A stretch of DNA of 64,000 nucleotides from Bacillus cereus G9842 (lineage in GTDB: Bacteria; Bacillota; Bacilli; Bacillales; Bacillaceae_G): positions 4,378,001 through 4,442,000 of the forward strand of contig NC_011772.1 in assembly GCF_000021305.1 (NCBI RefSeq), given 5' to 3'. A program made the position numbers and the translations under genes. Under the pieces are notes generated by a model. The model was not told where the DNA came from, did not search any database, and saw only the letters and a list, made by a program, of their open reading frames with translations. Below are positions 19,599 to 28,943 of this stretch, one piece after another. The first letter of the stretch is position 1. The number at the start of each line of letters is the position of its first letter.

Positions 19599-20276
19599 TT
19601 AAATATGACCTTTTTCCTTTAAACTCACGAATTTATGGTCACCTATTATAATATGATCTAGCACTTCAATTCCGATAATCTGGCCGCATTCTACTAAACG
19701 TTTTGTTACTTCAATATCTTCACGGCTCGGCGTGGGATCTCCTGAGGGATGGTTATGAAGACATATAATAGAGGCTGCTGCACGACGGAAGGCTTCTTTA
19801 AAAACTTCCCTGGGGTGTACAATTGACGTGTTTAAACTTCCAATAAAAATCGTTTGCCTATGTAGAACTTGATTTTTTGTATTTAAATATAAACAAACAA
19901 AATGCTCTTGTTGTAAAAAACGCATTTCTTCCATCATGTATTTCGCACAATCTTCTGGACTTCGAATACTATATCTATTTTGATATTCTAAACGCACCAT
20001 TCTTCTGCCTAGTTCAAAGGCTGCCATAAGTTGCGATGCCTTTGAAATCCCAATACCATGTATACTAATTAGCTCTTCTAATGTTGCATCTTTCAACATA
20101 CGTAAGCCATCAAATTGGTGTAAAATTTTATCTGATAACTTTAACACTGTTTCTTCTTTAGAACCTGTTCTGAGTAATACTGCGAGAAGCTCTCGATTTG
20201 ATAAACTTCCGGCACCTTCTAACAATAAACGCTCCCGTGGCTGTTCTTCTCTTACAACATCACGAATACCGTTCAT
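19599..20276 (-). CDS. radC: RadC family JAMM-domain protein
   Basis: This 225-residue protein has an N-terminal helix-hairpin-helix region (LISIHGIGISKASQLMAAFELGRR, near 68-91) and a C-terminal JAB1/MPN metalloprotease-like domain with the JAMM ligands in ICLHNHPSGDPTPSREDIEVTKR. The historical link to DNA repair is doubtful and the substrate is unknown. It lies between maf and mreB as in B. subtilis. Confidence 0.94.
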   Translation of the reverse strand: MNGIRDVVREEQPRERLLLEGAGSLSNRELLAVLLRTGSKEETVLKLSDKILHQFDGLRMLKDATLEELISIHGIGISKASQLMAAFELGRRMVRLEYQNRYSIRSPEDCAKYMMEEMRFLQQEHFVCLYLNTKNQVLHRQTIFIGSLNTSIVHPREVFKEAFRRAAASIICLHNHPSGDPTPSREDIEVTKRLVECGQIIGIEVLDHIIIGDHKFVSLKEKGHI

Positions 20277-20307
20277 CTCTCCACTCCTTTATTTGTTCTC
20301 TCAAAGA

Positions 20308-20335
20308 AAACCCCATGCAATTTTACGCATGGGTT
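20308..20335 (-). terminator. Hairpin between maf and radC
   Basis: CCCATGC / GCATGGG stem at 20311-20332 followed on the minus strand by a T-rich run. It overlaps the maf stop and may attenuate readthrough into radC. Confidence 0.6.
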
Positions 20336-20898
20336 ACATCAATATCAAATTGTTTTAATTCCCTAACGAGACGTGCAATTGGTAAGCCAACTACACTATA
20401 GTAGTCCCCTTGAATATTTTGAACGAAAATAGATCCTTTACCTTGAATCCCATAACTACCGGCTTTATCAAGAGGTTCTTTCGACGTGACGTATGTATCA
20501 ATTTCCTCTTCTGTTAGCTCCCAAAACGTAACTTCTGTACGCTCATAAAAAGTAACCGTTTTTTCTTTTGATATAATCGCAACACCTGTATACACTTCAT
20601 GTGTTTTCCCTGATAGTAATTGTAACATCTCTTTCGCCTCATCCTCATTAGAAGGCTTACCAAGAATACGCGACTCATATGTAACAATTGTATCTGCACC
20701 TAACACAATGTGATCACTATTATTTTCTGCCACCGCTGATGCTTTTTGCAAGGCAAGCGACATTACAATATCAGAAGGCGATGAATATGCACCAATTGTT
20801 TCCTCTACTTCACTTACAACGATTTCAAATGGTATGCTAGCTAACTCAAGCAATTCCTTCCTCCGAGGTGATCCTGAAGCTAAAATTATTTTTTTCAT
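20323..20898 (-). CDS. maf: Maf nucleotide pyrophosphatase
   Basis: Maf hydrolyses non-canonical or pyrimidine nucleoside triphosphates and influences septum formation. From the ATG at 20898 with a GGAAGGAG site the protein has 191 residues. It carries the substrate-loop motif [10 protein letters not shown] (near 9-18) and the catalytic Asp in LGADTIV (near 67). A start seven codons upstream is less plausible. The neighbours spoIIB, radC and mreB match the Bacillus cluster. Confidence 0.95.
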   Translation of the reverse strand: MKKIILASGSPRRKELLELASIPFEIVVSEVEETIGAYSSPSDIVMSLALQKASAVAENNSDHIVLGADTIVTYESRILGKPSNEDEAKEMLQLLSGKTHEVYTGVAIISKEKTVTFYERTEVTFWELTEEEIDTYVTSKEPLDKAGSYGIQGKGSIFVQNIQGDYYSVVGLPIARLVRELKQFDIDVTHA

Positions 20899-21072
20899 AT
20901 TTTCTCCTTCCTTTCTCACATGAAGCAGAACAATTTATATCAATCGTATCAAAGGAATAGTTTGTCCACAAATGAAAGAAATATTAATTTCTCTAACTAA
21001 AATAACAATTCTTTATTGCATACGATTATATTCCTGTCATAGAGAAAGCACTTTGCTCTAAATTCAAAAGAA

Positions 21073-21100
21073 AAGAAAGAAGTACATGTACTTCTTTCTT
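21073..21100 (-). terminator. Terminator after spoIIB
   Basis: A perfect palindromic stem, AAGAAAGAAGTACA / TGTACTTCTTTCTT, with a T-rich run on the minus strand. The rest of the gap 20899-21130 shows no gene. Confidence 0.8.
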
Positions 21101-21130
21101 ACTCATTTTATTATCCTATCATTTCACTTT

Positions 21131-22081
21131 CTACGAAACAATTTTTTCATACGAAAGTAGGCCATCAATAATAACTTGATTTAATTTCACCAAAGATTCC
21201 TTATCCATTTTCCCATCTTTTACTGTTTGTACAGCTACCGACGTATACATATACAGTTTCTTTGCTTCTTCTTGCTTCATACTTTTCCCCTCTTTTTCAA
21301 TCGCTTTCCATTCTTTTTCAATCGCTTCTATATCTTTTGCGCTGCTTTTTCCACCAACTTGTACACTAGAAGCATATTTTGCTAAATGAGTGTATAATGG
21401 CTGCACTTTTGCTAAAAATGTTCCTACTTCTTTATCATCTTTCAGCAACGCTTTATCTGTTATATACCAGTTCTTTTTTAAAACGGAGACACCATCATTT
21501 TTATACTGAGTCATTAATTGATTTATAGCCTGTTCATCGCTAGCAATACCAACAACTATTGCATACTTATCCCCGCTCGGTCTCAAAGCTCCAATGCCCC
21601 CATTGCCTTTCCATTCTTCAAGAGCTGCTCGTCCCTTTTCTTCAGAAGAATAAAGCCCCCCTTGAACAAAAAATAATTTCATCGGATCCAATGACGCTCC
21701 TGCCTGTGCTTTTTGTTTTTCTTCTTTTGGTTCTGATGTTTGTCCTGCCGTTCCACCCACCTTTGATTCTCCATTCCCAGTCGGCTTGGAAGCTGTTACT
21801 TCACTTCCTCCTGTCGTTCCTTGTCCGGTGAGTAAATGAAGCATCCCCATTCCAAACGCCGTACCGATAATAATTGCGGTTGCAACGATTGCAATTAATG
21901 TATTACTCCACTTCTTTCGGTATTTTTCCACAGACATCGATTTCGCTTTTTGAAACGGAACAACATTTCTCGGTCGTTCACCTTCTACTACCATCCATTC
22001 AAATTCATCTTTCTTCTTTTCCTCATACTTCGCTTCTGTTCCATTCACTTTCACTGAGATTGTTCGTGATTGCTTGTCCAT
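21131..22081 (-). CDS. spoIIB: Stage II sporulation protein B (SPOR domain)
   Basis: SpoIIB localises to the sporulation septum and helps septal peptidoglycan thinning and engulfment. From the ATG at 22081 it is 316 residues: a charged cytoplasmic N-terminus (about 1-65), one membrane helix near 66-88 (TLIAIVATAIIIGTAFGMG), a low-complexity Gly/Ser/Lys linker, and a SPOR-like segment near 130-200 (KLFFVQGGLYSSEEKGRAA) that would bind denuded glycan. In B. subtilis comC separates it from folC; here no comC is present. Confidence 0.9.
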   Translation of the reverse strand: MDKQSRTISVKVNGTEAKYEEKKKDEFEWMVVEGERPRNVVPFQKAKSMSVEKYRKKWSNTLIAIVATAIIIGTAFGMGMLHLLTGQGTTGGSEVTASKPTGNGESKVGGTAGQTSEPKEEKQKAQAGASLDPMKLFFVQGGLYSSEEKGRAALEEWKGNGGIGALRPSGDKYAIVVGIASDEQAINQLMTQYKNDGVSVLKKNWYITDKALLKDDKEVGTFLAKVQPLYTHLAKYASSVQVGGKSSAKDIEAIEKEWKAIEKEGKSMKQEEAKKLYMYTSVAVQTVKDGKMDKESLVKLNQVIIDGLLSYEKIVS

Positions 22082-22222
22082 ACACTCACACCTCACCTCT
22101 TATCGTTGTCCGCATCATATCATATTCCTTTCACAAAAAAACGAGATATTTGTCAGAGAAATTCGCCAAATAACCCTATATATTTATCTTATATGTATGC
22201 TTTTGACTTCATTTGTAGAACA

Positions 22223-22254
22223 AAAAACTAGATAGCAAAGACTATCTAGTTTTT
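22223..22254 (-). terminator. folC terminator
   Basis: ACTAGATAG / CTATCTAGT stem (22228-22249) with a T run, overlapping the folC stop region. Confidence 0.85.
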
Positions 22255-23547
22255 CTCGCGAATATATTTTCGAACTTCAGAAATGAAATAAAGAGAACCT
22301 GTTATGATGAAAACATCATTTTCTCCTATCATTTCAACTTTTGTATCAATTGCCTCTTTCCAATTTTCAAAAACTAATTTTGATTCTTTTTGTGAATATG
22401 ATGCAAGTTTATCAGCAGAGATAGCACGATCAAAGGCGAATGTTGTAAAAATAATTTCATCTGCAATGGTTTCTAATTGGCCTACCATGTTATGCAATTG
22501 TTTATCACCAAGGGCAGTAAATAAAACTATTACATTTTTATCTTTGTAATGCGCTTCTACTGTTTTCACAAGGCTTTCAATACCTTCTGGATTATGGGCA
22601 CCATCTATAATAATATCCGGGTTACTTTGCAGCTTTTCAAAGCGCCCAATCCAATACGCTTCCCGTAATCCCGTTCTTATTTCCTCTTCCTCAATTAAAA
22701 ATGATAGATATGTTTTTACATACATGACTGCCATAAGTGCTAGCGCTGCATTTCCTACTTGATGAATGCCTTTCATTGAGATTTGCAAATCTTCAAATGC
22801 GGCAAAAGGACAAGTAAAATCAAACTCTTCCCCATCTTCTTTAGACTGCTTATGTAACGCTGTAAAATGCTTGTCAAGTTCGTATAGGTTTGCATGGTTT
22901 TCCTTTGCAACATTTTGAATGACTTCCAAAGCTTCTTCGTCCTGCACACCAGTAATTACCGGCACACCAGATTTAATAATCCCCGCCTTTTCATATGCAA
23001 TTTCTCCTAGTGTATTCCCTAAAATATGCATATGATCGTGACCGATATTCGTAATAATCGTGAGAACAGGGTGTATAACATTAGTAGAATCAAAACGTCC
23101 ACCAAGCCCTGTTTCAAATAAAACAACATCACAGAAATTGACTTTACCGAAATAACAAATTGCCATAACAGTAATAATTTCAAACTCCGTCGCTTCCCCT
23201 AAATCCGTCTCATCTAGTTTTTCCACGACTTGTTTTACCATCTTTACAAGTTCAGTAATCTCTTCATCTGCAATTGGTGTCCCATTCACACTAATGCGTT
23301 CATTAAATGTTTCGATATAAGGAGAGGTGAACGTTCCTACCTTATATTTCGCGCCTTCTAACATGTAGCGCATATATGTTAACGTTGAACCTTTTCCATT
23401 TGTACCAGCAAGATGAACACATTTTATATGACGCTCTGGATTTCCGAGTTCTTCTAGCATCCATCTCATTCTTTCTAATCCTGGCTTAATTCCAAATTTC
23501 AATCGGCTATGAATCCACCCTATCGCTTCTTCGTATGTATGTATCAC
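22246..23547 (-). CDS. folC: Dihydrofolate/folylpolyglutamate synthase
   Basis: FolC adds glutamates to folates and in many bacteria also makes dihydrofolate. I place the start at GTG 23547 (433 residues), 9 nt after AAAGGGGA; it gives the conserved N-terminus VIHTYEEAIGWIHSRLKFG. A TTG nine codons upstream has no binding site. Motifs are the P-loop HLAGTNGKGST (near 47-57), the FTSPYIETFNERI loop, and the Mur-ligase C-terminal region with DGAHNPEGI near 310. It lies 93 bp downstream of valS, separated by a terminator. Confidence 0.95.
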   Translation of the reverse strand: MIHTYEEAIGWIHSRLKFGIKPGLERMRWMLEELGNPERHIKCVHLAGTNGKGSTLTYMRYMLEGAKYKVGTFTSPYIETFNERISVNGTPIADEEITELVKMVKQVVEKLDETDLGEATEFEIITVMAICYFGKVNFCDVVLFETGLGGRFDSTNVIHPVLTIITNIGHDHMHILGNTLGEIAYEKAGIIKSGVPVITGVQDEEALEVIQNVAKENHANLYELDKHFTALHKQSKEDGEEFDFTCPFAAFEDLQISMKGIHQVGNAALALMAVMYVKTYLSFLIEEEEIRTGLREAYWIGRFEKLQSNPDIIIDGAHNPEGIESLVKTVEAHYKDKNVIVLFTALGDKQLHNMVGQLETIADEIIFTTFAFDRAISADKLASYSQKESKLVFENWKEAIDTKVEMIGENDVFIITGSLYFISEVRKYIREKN

Positions 23548-23601
23548 GTATGCTTTTCCCCTTTCAAAAGACAACTTTCATAGTTCTATTATACGCAAAG
23601 A

Positions 23602-23632
23602 AAAGAGACTCACCAATATAGTGAGTCTCTAA
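23602..23632 (-). terminator. valS terminator
   Basis: AGAGACTCAC / GTGAGTCTCT, a 10-bp stem at 23604-23630, with a T-rich minus-strand flank. Confidence 0.85.
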
Positions 23633-23640
23633 AAACATTT

Positions 23641-26286
23641 TTACTTTTCAAGATCTACTAGACGTTGACGAACTGCTTCGCGTTTTTCTAGGTAATCTTG
23701 CTCTTTCGCACGCTCTCCTTCAATAACTGCCGCAGGAGCTTTCGCTACGAAACCTTGGTTAGAAAGTTTCTTCTGTACACGTTCTACTTCTTTATCGAAC
23801 TTCTCAAGTTCTTTCTCAAGACGAGCTCTCTCTTCATCAAGATTGATAAGATCAGCTAATGGTAAGAATAACTCTGCACCTGATACGATTGCAGTCATTG
23901 CTTTTTCTGGCGCTTGTAAATCCGTTTGAATTGTTAATTCGCTTGGATTACAGAAACGCTCAATGTAAGAGCTGTTTTTCGTAAGTTGAGCAAGTACAGC
24001 CTCATCTTTTGCTTTAATTTGCATTTGAACTTTTTTGCTCATTGGCGTATTTACTTCTGCACGGATGTTACGAACAGAGCGAATGATATCAACTAGAAGG
24101 TGCATTTCTGCCGCAGCTTCCGTATCTTGTAAATCCTCGCGAACTGTTGGCCACGCAGCTACTGTAATAGATTCGCCTTCATGTGGTAAATGTTGCCAAA
24201 TTTTTTCTGTTACGAATGGCATGAATGGATGTAATAGACGCATTGTTTGGTCTAATACGTAAGCTAAAATAGAACGAGTTGTTTTCTTAGCTGCTTCATC
24301 TTCACCGTATAGTGGAAGCTTCGCCATTTCAATGTACCAGTCACAGAAATCGTCCCAAATGAAGTTGTATAATGAACGTCCAGCTTCACCGAACTCATAT
24401 TTATCCATGTTACGTGTTACACTTTCGATTGTTTCGTTTAAGCGAGTTAAGATCCACTTATCTGCAACTGATTTTTCACCAGTTAAATCGATTTCTTCAT
24501 ACTTCATATCATCCATGTTCATTAATACGAAGCGTGATGCATTCCAAATTTTATTAATGAAGTTCCAAGTAGATTCTACTTTCTCCATGCTGAAGCGTAA
24601 ATCTTGACCTGGTGCACTTCCTGTTGATAAGAAATAGCGCATTGCATCTGCACCGTACTTCTCGATAACATCCATTGGGTCAATACCGTTACCAAGAGAT
24701 TTACTCATCTTACGACCTTGCTCATCACGAACTAAACCGTGAATTAATACATCTTTAAATGGACGCTCGCCTGTAAACTCTAAACCTTGGAAAATCATAC
24801 GAGATACCCAGAAGAAGATGATGTCATAACCAGTTACTAATGCATCTGTTGAATAGTAGCGCTTAAAGTCTGCTGAATCTTCATCCGGCCAACCAAGTGT
24901 TGAGAACGGCCATAGCGCTGAACTGAACCATGTATCCAGTACGTCATTATCTTGATTCCAGTTTTCAATATCTGCTGGTGCTTCTGTACCTACGTATACC
25001 TCACCAGTTTCTTTATGATACCAAGCTGGAATACGGTGTCCCCACCATAATTGACGAGAAATACACCAGTCATGAATGTTTTCCATCCAGCGTAAGTATG
25101 TGTTTTCAAAACGCTCTGGTACGAACGTTACTTTTTCTTCTTCTTTTTGTTGAAGTGCTACTGCTTTTTCTGCAAGTGGAGCCATTTTTACGAACCATTG
25201 TGTTGATAAGTAAGGCTCAACTACTGCACCGCTACGCTCACTATGACCTACTGAATGCATATGAGGCTCGATTTCTACTAATACGCCAGCCTCTTGTAAG
25301 TCTTTCACTAATGCTTTACGGCATTCGAAACGATCCATACCGTTATACTTACCAGCTTTTTCGTTCATCGATCCATCTTCATTCATTACTAAGATGCGTG
25401 GTAAGTCATGACGGTTACCTACTTCAAAATCATTCGGGTCATGAGCTGGTGTAATTTTTACAACACCTGTTCCGAAGTCTTTTTCTACGTACTCATCAGC
25501 AATAATCGGAATCTCACGGCCTACAATTGGAAGTGTAACTGTTTTTCCGATTAAATGTTTGTAACGATCGTCTTCTGGATGAACTGCTACTGCTGTATCA
25601 CCAAGCATCGTTTCTGGACGAGTTGTCGCAAGACGAATGTGGCCAGAACCATCTGTTAACGGATAGTTCATATGGTAGAATGCACCTTGAACTTCTTTAT
25701 GAATTACTTCAATATCAGAAAGAGCTGTGCGTGTTGCTGGATCCCAGTTGATGATATATTCACCACGGTAAATTAAGCCTTTTTCGTATAATTGAACGAA
25801 TACTTTATTAACCGCATCTGATAAACCTTTGTCTAATGTGAAGCGTTCACGAGAATAGTCTAGTCCTAAACCAACTTTCCCCCATTGTTGACGAATGTGA
25901 GAAGCGTACTCTTCTTTCCACTCCCAAGCTTTTTCAAGGAATTTTTCACGGCCAAGATCGTAACGTGAAATACCTTCTTCACGAAGTTTTCCTTCTACTT
26001 TCGCTTGTGTTGCGATACCAGCATGGTCCATTCCTGGAAGCCATAGTACATCGTATCCTTGCATACGCTTCGTACGAGTTAAAATATCTTGAAGAGTTGT
26101 ATCCCAAGCATGACCTAAGTGTAACTTACCAGTTACGTTCGGAGGTGGAATTACAATTGTATACGGTTGTTTCTTCTCGTCTCCTGTTGCTTCAAAATAT
26201 TTGCCTTCAAGCCACCATTGATAAAGGCCTTCTTCAACGGACATATGATCATATTTAGTTGGTAAATTCTTTTCCGTGTTTGACAT
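23641..26286 (-). CDS. valS: Valyl-tRNA synthetase
   Basis: This class I synthetase charges tRNA-Val. The 881-residue protein has the HIGH signature as HLGH in [15 protein letters not shown] (near 48-62), a long editing domain insertion (about 190-340), the KMSKS signature in [14 protein letters not shown] (near 525), an anticodon-binding domain, and a C-terminal coiled-coil arm (about 810-880) rich in Glu/Lys that grips the tRNA elbow. Expression should depend on charged tRNA-Val through the T-box leader upstream. Confidence 0.98.
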   Translation of the reverse strand: MSNTEKNLPTKYDHMSVEEGLYQWWLEGKYFEATGDEKKQPYTIVIPPPNVTGKLHLGHAWDTTLQDILTRTKRMQGYDVLWLPGMDHAGIATQAKVEGKLREEGISRYDLGREKFLEKAWEWKEEYASHIRQQWGKVGLGLDYSRERFTLDKGLSDAVNKVFVQLYEKGLIYRGEYIINWDPATRTALSDIEVIHKEVQGAFYHMNYPLTDGSGHIRLATTRPETMLGDTAVAVHPEDDRYKHLIGKTVTLPIVGREIPIIADEYVEKDFGTGVVKITPAHDPNDFEVGNRHDLPRILVMNEDGSMNEKAGKYNGMDRFECRKALVKDLQEAGVLVEIEPHMHSVGHSERSGAVVEPYLSTQWFVKMAPLAEKAVALQQKEEEKVTFVPERFENTYLRWMENIHDWCISRQLWWGHRIPAWYHKETGEVYVGTEAPADIENWNQDNDVLDTWFSSALWPFSTLGWPDEDSADFKRYYSTDALVTGYDIIFFWVSRMIFQGLEFTGERPFKDVLIHGLVRDEQGRKMSKSLGNGIDPMDVIEKYGADAMRYFLSTGSAPGQDLRFSMEKVESTWNFINKIWNASRFVLMNMDDMKYEEIDLTGEKSVADKWILTRLNETIESVTRNMDKYEFGEAGRSLYNFIWDDFCDWYIEMAKLPLYGEDEAAKKTTRSILAYVLDQTMRLLHPFMPFVTEKIWQHLPHEGESITVAAWPTVREDLQDTEAAAEMHLLVDIIRSVRNIRAEVNTPMSKKVQMQIKAKDEAVLAQLTKNSSYIERFCNPSELTIQTDLQAPEKAMTAIVSGAELFLPLADLINLDEERARLEKELEKFDKEVERVQKKLSNQGFVAKAPAAVIEGERAKEQDYLEKREAVRQRLVDLEK

Positions 26287-26299
26287 TATTTTCCCTCCT

Positions 26300-26574
26300 T
26301 AAAATAAAAAATGTCCCTCATCCAAAAAGGACGAGGGACATCGCGGTACCACCTTTATTTACAAACAAATTCATAATTTGCTTATACTCTTAATTTGATA
26401 ACGGACAAATCCGTCTTTTCCTAATAAGAACTATTCCGTTCAGAAAAGATGCTCCAGGGCTACCTTCTAACATAACTATCTAGAGAATCTCCCAGCTAAT
26501 GATTCTCCTCTCTGAAGACGTTTCATGTTATACTCTTCCCCTTCAAGGCATTTATATGATTGTTAATTATTATA
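26300..26574 (-). ncRNA. T-box leader for valS, likely GUA specifier
   Basis: The minus-strand leader contains the T-box sequence AAGGTGGTACCGCG (26342-26355), whose UGGN pairs with the tRNA acceptor end. A terminator follows, GTCCCTC / GAGGGAC at about 26312-26340, with T6. Stem I (about 26455-26560) shows the AGTA-type motif in GAAGAGTA, an upper helix TAACAT / ATGTTA, and on the 3' side GAAGGTAGCC, which offers GTA (valine) as specifier. Uncharged tRNA-Val should prevent termination. Confidence 0.9.
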
Positions 26575-26580
26575 TACAAT

Positions 26581-26609
26581 AGTGTAAAAAACGAAACCTT
26601 ATTCGTCAA
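26581..26609 (-). promoter_or_regulatory. Sigma-A promoter for valS
   Basis: TTGACG (26604-26609) and TACACT (26581-26586) are 17 bp apart on the minus strand, just upstream of the T-box leader. Confidence 0.6.
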
Positions 26610-26641
26610 GATAAATTTAAGACTATGAATTTTCAGGCGCA

Positions 26642-26674
26642 CAAAAAAGATAAGTAGCATTCTCTACTTATCTT
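26642..26674 (-). terminator. Terminator of spoVID-ysxE
   Basis: AGATAAGTAG (26648-26657) pairs with CTACTTATCT (26664-26673) and is followed by T6 on the minus strand. A bcr1-type element sits between it and the ysxE stop codon. Confidence 0.85.
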
Positions 26675-26675
26675 C

Positions 26676-26773
26676 TTTATCTCGCTATTTGCGGGCAGTA
26701 AGATCCCTACATCAAAATTCAGCTGAAGCAAAGAAGTTAGGCGGGAGCCCCGCTGATTAAAGTTTTACTTTAC
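26676..26773 (-). repeat. bcr1-type repeat (copy B, inverted)
   Basis: A 98-bp element; its minus-strand reading begins AAAGTAAAACTTTAATCAGC and ends GCAAATAGCGAGATAAA. The middle shares CTAACTTCTTTGCTTC and GCTGAATTTTG with the long copy at 47572. Its left end starts at TTTAT next to the ysxE terminator, and its right end overlaps the ysxE stop codon. Confidence 0.85.
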
Positions 26774-27795
26774 CCGTTCCCTTGCTGGGCAGCTTGTAAT
26801 TGTGATAGGAAATATTCTATATTGCTAACGAGCCAATGCGATTGTTGCAAACTCTTTACTTCCAGCAATTCATTTTCCTCGTTGCGATTATCTTTTCTTT
26901 TTCTATACGAACCGATTTGTCGAATAAATTGTGATGGGTACGTCATATAAGCAAACATGAGAAGTTGCTCTTCTTTCGTAAACGGAAAATTTTTTTGATA
27001 CATTTGAAACCATTCAAACCGATCACTTCTTGCGATCGGATATGTGTTTAAAGACCGTGAATAAAAACCTACTATATCTTGCACAGGCGTTGCAAACTTC
27101 GATTTTTCCAAACTAATAAAATAGCCATTCCGCTCATAGTCAAATAAAAAATGATTAAGTGACACGTTACCATGTACAAAAGTAATACGCGTTTTATCTT
27201 TTTCTTTCATCGCATCGTTCCACTCATTTAATTGCTTCGTTGCAAATTCACGCGCTCTCATTACATGATGATAGTACGTACAATATTGCAATTCAAGCGG
27301 GGACATATACCATTTTGATTCAGATTCTACGAGAAACTCTTCTAACATCTCACCATCATTTTCCCAGCGATTGGATATAGTTGTATAATGTTTTTCTAAA
27401 TCTTCTTCCGTATACGTTTCTTCCTTCACAGTTTTTTGATGCAACGTTCCGAGTGTCTGAAACATTTTATGGTATTGATCATTGTCCTCACCATTTCCTT
27501 CTGCACGTTCTAACCAAGGCATTAAATAATAATTATACGTCCCGTCACTTAAAATATAATTTCCATCCGTCGCATGGTATATAGGTACATAATTTGAAAA
27601 ACCTTTCTCCTTCAAATATTGAATATGATGCAGAAAGTTATTCCGCTCTAACTTTCTGCCTTCTATTTTCTTAAGTGCATATGGACCTTGATTCGTATAA
27701 ATTTTCATTACATTTCCGTGCTCTTCCATATGCTGCGTATCCAATCTATATTGCCTCACGATAGGTTCATAGTGATTTCGCAATTCAATATCCAT
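26770..27795 (-). CDS. ysxE: Spore coat-associated protein YsxE (CotS-like kinase fold)
   Basis: This 341-residue protein has the aminoglycoside-phosphotransferase/CotS fold: an N-lobe with ALKKIEGRKLERN (near 36-48), then ITFVHGNVSLNHFLFDYE near 202-219, where the usual catalytic HGD reads HGN, and FISLEKSKFATPVQDI in place of the metal-binding IDW/DFE segment. It is probably a non-catalytic coat protein. In B. subtilis ysxE follows spoVID and is made in the mother cell; the same order holds here with a 66-bp gap. The stop codon TAA lies in the terminal bases of the bcr1-type repeat, so the repeat may have altered the C-terminus. Confidence 0.88.
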   Translation of the reverse strand: MDIELRNHYEPIVRQYRLDTQHMEEHGNVMKIYTNQGPYALKKIEGRKLERNNFLHHIQYLKEKGFSNYVPIYHATDGNYILSDGTYNYYLMPWLERAEGNGEDNDQYHKMFQTLGTLHQKTVKEETYTEEDLEKHYTTISNRWENDGEMLEEFLVESESKWYMSPLELQYCTYYHHVMRAREFATKQLNEWNDAMKEKDKTRITFVHGNVSLNHFLFDYERNGYFISLEKSKFATPVQDIVGFYSRSLNTYPIARSDRFEWFQMYQKNFPFTKEEQLLMFAYMTYPSQFIRQIGSYRKRKDNRNEENELLEVKSLQQSHWLVSNIEYFLSQLQAAQQGNG

Positions 27796-27833
27796 ACGAA
27801 TAACCCTTTCTATTCAAAACATAACTTCTAAGA

Positions 27834-27863
27834 AAAGAAGTGAGTGAAAACACTCACTTCTTT
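27834..27863 (-). terminator. Hairpin after spoVID
   Basis: AAGTGAGTG / CACTCACTT stem (27838-27860) with a T-containing minus-strand flank; it overlaps the spoVID stop and precedes ysxE. Confidence 0.65.
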
Positions 27864-28833
27864 ATTTCGCCTTTACTCTTGAAACGGGAATATAAATAAT
27901 TTGCCCCATATTTAAAAATATATCTTCTGTTTGATTGACACGGTACAAATTTTGTACCGATGTTTCATAACGGTCTGCAATAGATTCAATTGTATCCCCT
28001 TCTTGTACGAAATACATTCTTAACTTTGTAAATTCCTCTTCCGGTTCTTTCGTAAATAGTTTTGTTAAATAAAGCGCATTTTCATCTCGCTGTGAGTACT
28101 CTTCTTCTTGTTCTTCCTGCTTTTTCGCTTTTTCTTTCTTGAAATCTTTTCGTCCGAACAATTCAAATTGCGGCGTTGTTTCTTGCTCCTCTTCACGTTC
28201 CACAAATTCATGTTCTTCTATTTTCTCTTCTTCTAATTCCTGCTCTTTTCTTTCCTCTAATTGGAACGGTTCAAATGCGTAATCTTCCCACTCATCTGAT
28301 TCCTTGTATGTTGGTTCTTCTACATGGGGCGCCGGTCTATTCTCATCCTCTTGCGCTGAATCTTCTTCTAAATCAGCATACACCGTTTCTTCTTCATCCT
28401 CGCTTCTCTCTTCATCACATAAACCAGTAATAGATATATCCGCTAATAATTGTAAGCAACCATTTTCCTTTAATTCATAATCAAATTCCTCAATTGATAC
28501 ATATAGTTCTTCAATTACTTTCACGCGATTTCTCGGAATTGATATTTCAAGCGGAAAGGAATGAACAAGTTCATTAACCCCATCTTCCCTTGTTTCTACA
28601 TAATCAATTGACTTTGCTGGCGATAGTTCTCTTAGTGAATACGCCGAATCATCTTGCCTTGCAACATACTCTCCCGTTAAATCTAATTGCCCTCTCACGA
28701 TTACTTCATGATCAAGCTCTTCTATCTCAACGTCTGGATCTAACGAAATTGACAAAAGTTCATCGACTTCCTGTCCCTTTTGGAACCAAACAGATTCTTT
28801 TAATGAAAATCGTAACGAATGATCTGCAGCCAC
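27862..28833 (-). CDS. spoVID: Spore coat/encasement morphogenetic protein SpoVID
   Basis: SpoVID drives coat encasement around the forespore and partners with SafA and SpoIVA. I place the start at GTG 28833 (323 residues), 7 nt after GGAGGGGG. This gives the conserved region SLRFSLKESVWFQKGQEVDELLSISLDPD in the first 40 residues. A highly acidic, Glu-rich middle (about 155-260) is followed by a C-terminal LysM domain (about 275-320, VQEGDTIESIADRYETSVQNL). An ATG ten codons earlier would bury the binding site inside the gene. Confidence 0.92.
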   Translation of the reverse strand: MAADHSLRFSLKESVWFQKGQEVDELLSISLDPDVEIEELDHEVIVRGQLDLTGEYVARQDDSAYSLRELSPAKSIDYVETREDGVNELVHSFPLEISIPRNRVKVIEELYVSIEEFDYELKENGCLQLLADISITGLCDEERSEDEEETVYADLEEDSAQEDENRPAPHVEEPTYKESDEWEDYAFEPFQLEERKEQELEEEKIEEHEFVEREEEQETTPQFELFGRKDFKKEKAKKQEEQEEEYSQRDENALYLTKLFTKEPEEEFTKLRMYFVQEGDTIESIADRYETSVQNLYRVNQTEDIFLNMGQIIYIPVSRVKAK

Positions 28834-28899
28834 TTCTTTTCCCCCTCCCAAACTATATGTCATTACAGATTTATGTAGGGAAAGCTTACTTTATGAATA

Positions 28900-28934
28900 A
28901 AAAAAATCGCTCCCCTTATGGAGAGCGATTTTTC
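28900..28934 (-). terminator. Terminator of the hem operon
   Basis: AAATCGCTC / GAGCGATTT stem (28904-28931) followed by T-rich sequence on the minus strand. Confidence 0.85.
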
Positions 28935-28943
28935 TCTAATACA

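Noticed and set aside
24930..25454. A 174-codon plus-strand frame opposite valS
   Set aside because: Shadow of the valS reading frame: leucine- and tyrosine-rich complement, no ribosome binding site.
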